64,000 nucleotides of DNA, from positions 64,073,268 through 64,137,267 of the forward strand of contig NC_089981.1 of NCBI RefSeq assembly GCF_036417845.1. The letters are read 5' to 3'. The DNA is from Apteryx mantelli. Lineage: Eukaryota; Chordata; Aves; Apterygiformes; Apterygidae. How positions within the stretch are numbered: position 1 is the first letter of the stretch; each line of letters starts with the position of its first letter. Under the pieces are notes generated by a model. It was not told where the DNA came from. It searched no databases and saw only the letters and a program-made list of their open reading frames with translations. Of the stretch, positions 48,484 to 64,000 are shown in pieces. The position numbers and the translations under genes were made by a program.

Positions 48484-49450
48484 GGCAGTGCCCAGCTGTA
48501 CCTGCTGCTGTGATTCCCTGCCTGCTTTCTGCCGGGTTTCCAGTTTCACCTTGTGCTTTCCCCTATTGGCTGTGAGGGTTGAGCTAGTATGTACAGCAAG
48601 TGAACAGCTCAGGAAATAGAAGCAGAATATTAAATGTGTGTACTTTGACCTGTGCCCAAAGGTTCCTGAGCACGTGAGGGGGTTGTGACACTTGGGATGC
48701 CCTTCTGAGGGCCCTCTTCCCCATCTGGTGTTCTCAACAAGATGACTTAGTGTGGGTGGAAGGGTGTTACCATACAGTGTCCTAAGCAGGGAAGAAAGGT
48801 TGTTGCTACAGGCTGTCAACAGGAAAGCAGCAAAAAACAAACCAGCCGTCAGAAAGGGGTTATTCTTCAGAATCATATTTTGCTTTTAGCTTGGAGAGGT
48901 TTGGGTTTTCTCTCTACTTTACAATAATGGTGTCTGGTGTGGGGTTAACTGTTCTCCCCTTTGCACATGGGTGTCCGAAGACTCAGGGTTTTTTTCTACC
49001 ACAAAAGTAAAGAGTATTGCTGTCCTGAGGAGCTCAAATTGACATCTGTATGTGAGAGGCACAGCTGGGCCAGAGAATGTATCTGCCTTTGGTTTATTCT
49101 GTTGCTCTGTGGATGCAGATGTTGACACCTGAGCATGCTAACAGTGACACTGATTCTGTCTGCAGCAGCATTTTTATTATAACTACCTACAAGAGACTGA
49201 GATGTACGGGGTTCCTTTTTTTTTTGCCATAGGAAGGATTCTGCATTCTTAAAAACTATTTAGCAATTTAGATAAGATATTTGGAGAAGTCATACAGGGA
49301 GGGGGGAGCTATGTAAGTAGTCAAATTAGAAAGCAGCACAGACTGTTGTGTTTTCCCCTCATCAGTAACTGTGCTAGACTGCAGAATCCAGAGCTGCTTT
49401 TCAGTCATTTTTCATGCTGTCCTATTTGTTGTAGCACTGTTAAGTTGAAT

Positions 49451-49456
49451 AATAAA
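49451..49456 (+). terminator. Poly(A) signal of ZC2HC1C
   Basis: AATAAA inside AATAATAAAAGTTG, 968 bases after the stop codon, followed by a GT-containing region. The 3' UTR would be about 1 kb. Confidence 0.65.
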
Positions 49457-49859
49457 AGTTGATAGGTTTAATCCATACTTGTTCTGCATCAGCCCAAGAG
49501 TTTATTTAGATGCTTTTTTGGAAGCCTAGTGACAATCCTGAAGATCAGCAACATATTACCTTTTAGAAATTCAGTATCTTTTGGAGTGGAAGTCTGATGG
49601 CATTGCTTGAATTAGGAAAGGGGAACTGGGAGGAATATTATTAACTGCTTCCTCAACACAAGAATCCCAGGAGCAGAAATTTGGGGGGGTTGAAAAGCTA
49701 GCAGTAGCAGGCACTTACTGTTTGAGAATCTTTATGCCAACTCATGTGCATAGAAAAGCAGAGATACTCAGAACTGGCCAGGCCCTTGAGGCAACAGAAC
49801 AATCATGCCAAAGTGATTACTTACCACATACAATAACTGCGACTCAGAGTTGGGAAAGG

Positions 49860-50070
49860 GCAGAAGAAGAAATATTTAAGTTAAAGAATAATACTGCACA
49901 TGATCAAAAATAGGTCATGAATAAACTTTAACTGGAAATAAGGTTTCTAACCAGGAGAGGAGTGAGGTCATGGAAAAAGCTTCCAAATAGATTAGCGAGG
50001 GCAAGGAACCTATGTTGTTTCAAGATGGGCTTTGAGAAGATCATGGAAGAAAGCATATTGCTGAAGTTAG
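49860..50070 (+). mobile_element. CR1/L3-like LINE 3' fragment
   Basis: Clear match in order to the 3' end of the CR1-type element found in reptiles: GAAATATTTAAGTTAAAGAA, TAGGTCATGAATAAACTTTA, GGTTTCTAACCAGGAGAGG, AGTGAGGTCATGGAAAAAGC and GTTTCAAGATGGGCTTTGAG. This is the best preserved of the three LINE pieces in the window and the same part of the element as the 31.3-31.5 kb piece. Plus orientation. Confidence 0.75.
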
Positions 50071-50294
50071 AAACTGGTGTGATACAGAGCATGGTAGTAT
50101 CTCTAGGCTTGTAATCCTTATCAACACTTGTTGTATAAAGCACAAAACAGATGAGTGATAGTTCTGTGCTTCAGTATATCACTTTCAGGAGCTGAGATGG
50201 AATCTCCTTCCTACTACCACCTACCCTTGATTCCTAACTTGGCTTCTGATTTTTTTTTAAACTTTCATCTGAAGCTAAGAATTGCTACAGCTTT

Positions 50295-50314
50295 AAAAAA
50301 AAAAAAAAAAAAAA
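50295..50314. repeat. A20 homopolymer run
   Basis: Twenty consecutive As in intergenic sequence about 230 bases past the LINE fragment. There is no flanking target duplication that I can see. A second run, A17, lies at 25228-25244 in an MLH3 intron. Confidence 0.9.
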
Positions 50315-52461
50315 GTAACCAGACAGTACACTTAGGAACTTCACATCTGAAAACTTCTCAGCTGTTTTGCTCATATGTTCAGGATTAAATCAAAAATTAG
50401 ATTTAATATCAGAAAAATTGAGTTTTTCCTCAAGGCCAGGTTGGTAGGGACCTCTAAAACACAAGACTTACATGCTTCCTTGGGTCACCTGGTTATTTTC
50501 ATCTTTTGTGCTGCAATGGTAGGGAATTATGACAAAAATAATGCCCTTTCTCTTGCTTTCTTCCTGAGATGTAAAGTAGTTCTTGGTGATTTTGGCCTTA
50601 TGCTGAAAGTATGAGTTTGTTATGCACTGTTAAAGTGTCTTTTGTGGGGGGAGCAAGGGGTATGGAATCCTATAGATACTTTTAGGGAAGCATCTGTTTG
50701 TAGTTGATGACAGTTGCTGATGCACATGTTTCTAGGTCAGCTTATTTCAAGATTCTGATTTTTAAGATACTATTAGACTAGTTCTGTTGTGTAAAAAGCC
50801 ATATTAAATGGTCATAGAGTGTTTTTTGTTCTCAGTGGGGTTGACTACAAGTATGAGAAATCTGCAACAGGAAGCAAACAAGGAACAAGAAAATTCCAGC
50901 AGCGCCTTTTGCAAGCCCTTCAGTAACGCAGCCCCAGCTCATGGGAACCTCGAAAAAGATAAAAATGGACTAGATTGAACTGGATTATTTGGAAGCTGGA
51001 TATGAGGAAACACTCCAGCCTGCAATGGGTGGAACAGATTCCTGAAAAAAGTTGGAGTGCTTCCGCCTACAGATATGTGGGCGGAAGTCCCAATACCTTG
51101 GCACACCCTAGAAAAATATGAAGGTCCCAGAAAGGGTCAGTGCTGCACTGGGCTGGCCAGGTATGTGTAAGAGTGTACAAACCTGGAGAGGAGAAAAAAA
51201 CAGGCCCAGAACAATGGAAAAGAATTTGGTATATTCGAACGGATCAGAGAAGCAAAAGCAGTACTTTAACTTCAGAGCTTATTAATAAACAATAGCAAGA
51301 GGTGACAGGAGAAGAGGAAGGAAAGGGGTAGACTGGAAGCTTTATGCCAGCCTCCTATGAATTAATGAAAGATGTAACTGAATTAAATGAAGAGTAGTGA
51401 AGTACCCCTGCCTGTCATGTAATATTAACTCCTTTTCCTTGCACTGTATTTTATTGACAGCATTTAGTGGATCTTAAAAGTCAGCAGGGTGCAAATGGTG
51501 GCTGTGGTAGATACACACACACAGCAGCTTTTGGTACTGAAAAATAAATCTATCTGCTGGGGACTTCTCTTAAGTGATAGATAGGAAGAAAGTAGCTAAT
51601 GCTGTGATAGAAACTGTAGATTAAATAGAAGTTGTTGAAATTACATCACCAGACTTAAATTGTCATCTTTGTTTCAGAGTTAAGCATGGGCAGTTCACCC
51701 CTCTTTGCTGAGCTACTGTTTCAGGTTGTTTGAAGGAACACCTATAAAAGTAACACAGCAGTATCCAGAAAATCTCAGGCAGCTGTTTTAAAACTTACTA
51801 ATAGTTTAGCCACAGCACAAGGCTCAATGCAAACAGATTTACCCTACTTCGCTATCATAATTAGCATTACCCTGATACTACTTGGGCTATGTTACTCAAA
51901 CTGACTCAGTTTCCTCTTCTGCTAATGCAGTATAAGCCCATTCTCAGACATGCTGCATTTTTATTTCTTTGAATCTCTTGTGAATTAGAAGTCTCTAACC
52001 CAATTCTGCCTCTCAAGGCATTTCATAGTTTACTGAAAGCCCTGATAACAAGTGAGAAGTGACAGGTGTAAGTACATTGTGCAGGAACAGCTAGCTGCGC
52101 AGGTGTCAGCCAGGTTCTCACTCTGGAAACTAAAATGCTCAGCAGAAGCTGTTCTGAAACAGATTCTTCCCTTTGAGCCTGTCTCTTCCTATTACTCATT
52201 TCCCACTTGGCATCAAGCAAAACCAACACACACTAAAGCCCCCTGACGTCACTAGGAGAAGATACAGCAGCAAGAAAAGAGAGCCCCCCCCCTTTTTTTT
52301 AAAGGGGCACTAAACTTGACATTTTTCCACAGTGATGAACCTGCAAGCCCTTGACTCTGTAAGCAAAATCAAAACAACAGAACTCCAATATCCCAGCTGT
52401 TTATATGCATATTCCCCCTTCCCATCCTACAAAGAGTCAGAACACAGAATGAGTTTAAACA

Positions 52462-54855
52462 TTTATTTAAACAGAAACTCCAAACCACTCCACCCTTTAA
52501 CCTTTCAAAAAAAGACAACAAACTAGTTTTTCAGCCAGAGTGTCAGAGCAGGCATAAGTTGTGTTTCACTATAACAACTCAGTAGCAATACTAGCAGGAG
52601 ACTGACACATACAGAGCTAGCACTGCAAGAAGGGGAGAAGTCAAAAGGGTTGGAAATTGCTCAGGGACACTTCTGCCCACTTGCCCTCCCGTTTCTAGGC
52701 CAAGACGAAGGTGCTGGCTTTAAACTGCTTTTTTTGGTTGCATAGCTGGCTGGTGTGACATCTGTGGTCTGTAATAGGCACAACCTGGATAGCGTGAATC
52801 CTCTAAGGCACGTATGAGATTGCGGAGCACAGGGCATCCTCTGTCAGGGACCCTAATCCTCCACTAGATCCAAGGGGAATCCAGTCTGCGCACCTAGCTT
52901 CCCAACTGCAGAGCATTGAGAAATGAGGATAGCAGTGCACTGCAGGAGAGCGACTCCCATCTGCTCAATACTTGCTTATTGGACACAGCTCAGGCTCAGC
53001 TCTTCACTCCTCAAAGGCACTGCTGTGACATGACCAACTCGTTCATTTCCAACAGCAACAACCACCATCAAGCTGGGACCCTAACCTGAGAACTGGCTCC
53101 AACACACATGGGGGAAAAGAGGGCAGAGTCACGAGGGCAACCCAGTAATGTGGCCACGCCAGGGCACGATGCTTGCCACCTCCCATGAGGGCTGTCCTCC
53201 TGCCCTTCCTTCAGTAACGACGGACAGACATACTGGTACTATCCTTGCCCTGAACACTGCACTGTAGAGACTGCACTTGATTGAGCTCTAAGATACTAGC
53301 GATAGGCACCAGAGAAAGTTTTTAAGGAGCATTAAATTACAAGCAGAATAGCTTGGCATTCACCTCTAGAGACAAAGGGGGAACGCTAGGTCCCCAAGAA
53401 TGGTCTCTCAAAGGAAAAGGTCTAGGAGAGGTGGTAGGATAGCCATCTCCAATAGACCCAAGGCAATTCTAGTGATGGGGATGATTTAAGGATAACAAAA
53501 ATCACAACCCCACTCTCACAGCAATGGTGAGAGGGATTCAGGACTCCTTAGAGTCTTCATGTAAGGTGGGGGGAGGCTAGCTGCTCCTGGGCGCCCCACC
53601 AATCCCACAGGCTTAGTCCAAAATCAGTTTACTAAAAAAATTTAAGGGGAATAAAATTAACCTCATTATCTAATGGGAAATGAAGTAATTCTGAACATCA
53701 GACCATGCCTCTTCCCATCTCCAATTTCCTTGGGAAAGCCTCTTGCTTCTAGAAAGAGGGTGAATTCTGGCCAGAGACTTGATTATCCATGGTCACTGGG
53801 AAAGGCTGCATCCTGTGACCACAGCATTAATGACCTATTCTGGGTAGGAAACTACATTCCAGCTTCATCAAAACACTGAGTGGAAAAATACTGATTTTTC
53901 CCACACCCGCACAGAACACGGGTGCCAGGGGCTGAGCAGAACAGAAGCCAAGTAGGGGGCAGCTACAGGCTTACACCAGGAAACCAGAAGCTCTGGCACC
54001 CAAACCAAGTTGAACAGCTGAAGGAAGAAATGCGTGACTTAGTCTGAGACCCAGACACTCGTCATCTGTAGAAAGCAGGTAGTCTGAAACCGGGTACCAG
54101 AGATCCCATCTCAGACAGTCCCCTCTGCTGCTGTTGGAAACTACACCTGATTCACTTGTCTCTGTGCAGTGCCTGGAAGGTGGAAACCTCTAGGCCCCCA
54201 GAATAAAGCCTTTAAACTCTCTCCATACTGGCCACAGCCAAAGGGCCAGAAGTTATGCCTCGAGGCCAGGGACATGCTGTCTGCCATTATCTCCCTAATA
54301 GGGAGATCTCCACTGCCTCCAGAATGAGACGTTCTCTGCTCCCTCTGCCCCTGAACAGAGGGGAACAGCCTCATCGGCTGGGCCTTACCATGTGCTAGGG
54401 AGAGGATCCAAGTCCTTCACCCTTCTAAAGTGAAGGTGGCGAGTGTTTGGGTTCAGCCTGCTTCGGTAAAAACATGTTTCCTCCTCCTCACACCTAGAAA
54501 TGCAGTGATGAATACTGGGGTCCCAAAGGCAGCTCCCAGGAAGCAGTGAAACAATGAAAGGGCCACAAGCCGCTACTGGAGCCATCGCCATGATGGGGCT
54601 ATTCTGCCTCATGTGCAGAATTGACAGATGAGGTACAAAGAGGAGCTGCTGCTGCTTCAATCACTGAGCTGGCCTGGAGCCCAGGGGCCCTCCCCCTCTC
54701 AACCTCACTCCTAGTTCATATCAAACATACATGGGTGCTGCTCTGGAGCCTCCGGCCTCGCTCCTTGTCTGCGAGTGACCTGAAGCCAGGAAAGCCGCTC
54801 TCTGCATTCGGTTAGTGTGCTGTGAAGTTAGATGGATCCCAGTGGGCTCAGGAGA
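52462..54855 (-). other. 3' UTR of NEK9 with poly(A) signal at 52462-52467
   Basis: From the NEK9 stop at 54856 there is no further coding homology. The first canonical signal in the sense direction that I noted is TTTATT on the plus strand (AATAAA on the minus) at 52462-52467. A 3' UTR of about 2.4 kb agrees with NEK9 having a long 3' UTR in other vertebrates. Composition is higher in G/C than the gap beyond, which also argues for a transcribed UTR up to this point. Confidence 0.6.

Positions 54856-64000
<9,145 letters not shown>

Larger units (their letters stand above)
49475..52455. other. Gap between convergent ZC2HC1C and NEK9
   Basis: About 3 kb of A/T-rich DNA between the two 3' ends. 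It contains the CR1/L3 fragment near 49.9 kb, an A20 run and a short inverted repeat (CTTCCGCC ... GGCGGAAG, 51060-51087). No coding region is recognisable. Confidence 0.65.

Noticed and set aside
54030-54820. Open frames of 60-90 codons in the NEK9 3' UTR
   Set aside because: No homology, no splice signals, and inside the expected UTR.

Overview
The window is a stretch of sauropsid, most likely avian, genomic DNA. Five host genes are complete or almost complete and in the order known from human 14q24.3: PGF (minus), EIF2B2 (plus), MLH3 (minus), ACYP1 (minus), ZC2HC1C (plus) and NEK9 (minus). The bird assignment rests on vertebrate proteins that diverge clearly from mammals, compact spacing, strong CpG islands at promoters, and old CR1-type LINE fossils with no recent repeats. 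A crocodilian or turtle cannot be formally excluded.

Layout. Positions 1-2302 hold the 5' four coding exons of PGF; its 3' end lies off the left edge. Positions 2.3-13.4 kb are a GC-rich intergenic gap without a recognisable gene. EIF2B2 fills 14.0-20.8 kb in eight coding exons giving 351 residues. MLH3 runs tail-to-tail with it, coding 41568 down to 22213 in 12 coding exons giving 1458 residues. I traced it to a divergent last exon containing a 10-A coding run. Its CpG-island promoter lies near 42.2-43.0 kb. ACYP1 (43.8-44.6 kb, 99 residues) is head-to-head with ZC2HC1C (46.2-48.5 kb, 513 residues) across a CpG-rich promoter. NEK9 enters from the right edge: its RCC1 domain, coiled coil and C-terminal tail (640 residues) are inside, its kinase domain is outside, and its 3' UTR reaches about 52.46 kb.

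The genes are neighbours by conserved synteny rather than by shared pathway: a VEGF-family ligand, a translation-initiation exchange factor subunit, a mismatch-repair and meiotic endonuclease, an acylphosphatase, a C2HC zinc-finger protein, and a mitotic kinase. Non-coding content is mainly degraded CR1/L3-like LINE pieces, MIR-like SINE remnants and simple repeats. No retrovirus, LTR element, CRISPR array, tRNA or rRNA gene was seen.

I found no convincing previously undescribed system. The most useful second-look items are the A10 tract and novel tail in MLH3, the frame-neutral endonuclease exon of MLH3, ambiguous splicing of the NEK9 tail, a perfect DR1 element beside an RFX-like X-box upstream of EIF2B2, and the amniote LINE fossils lying antisense in MLH3.
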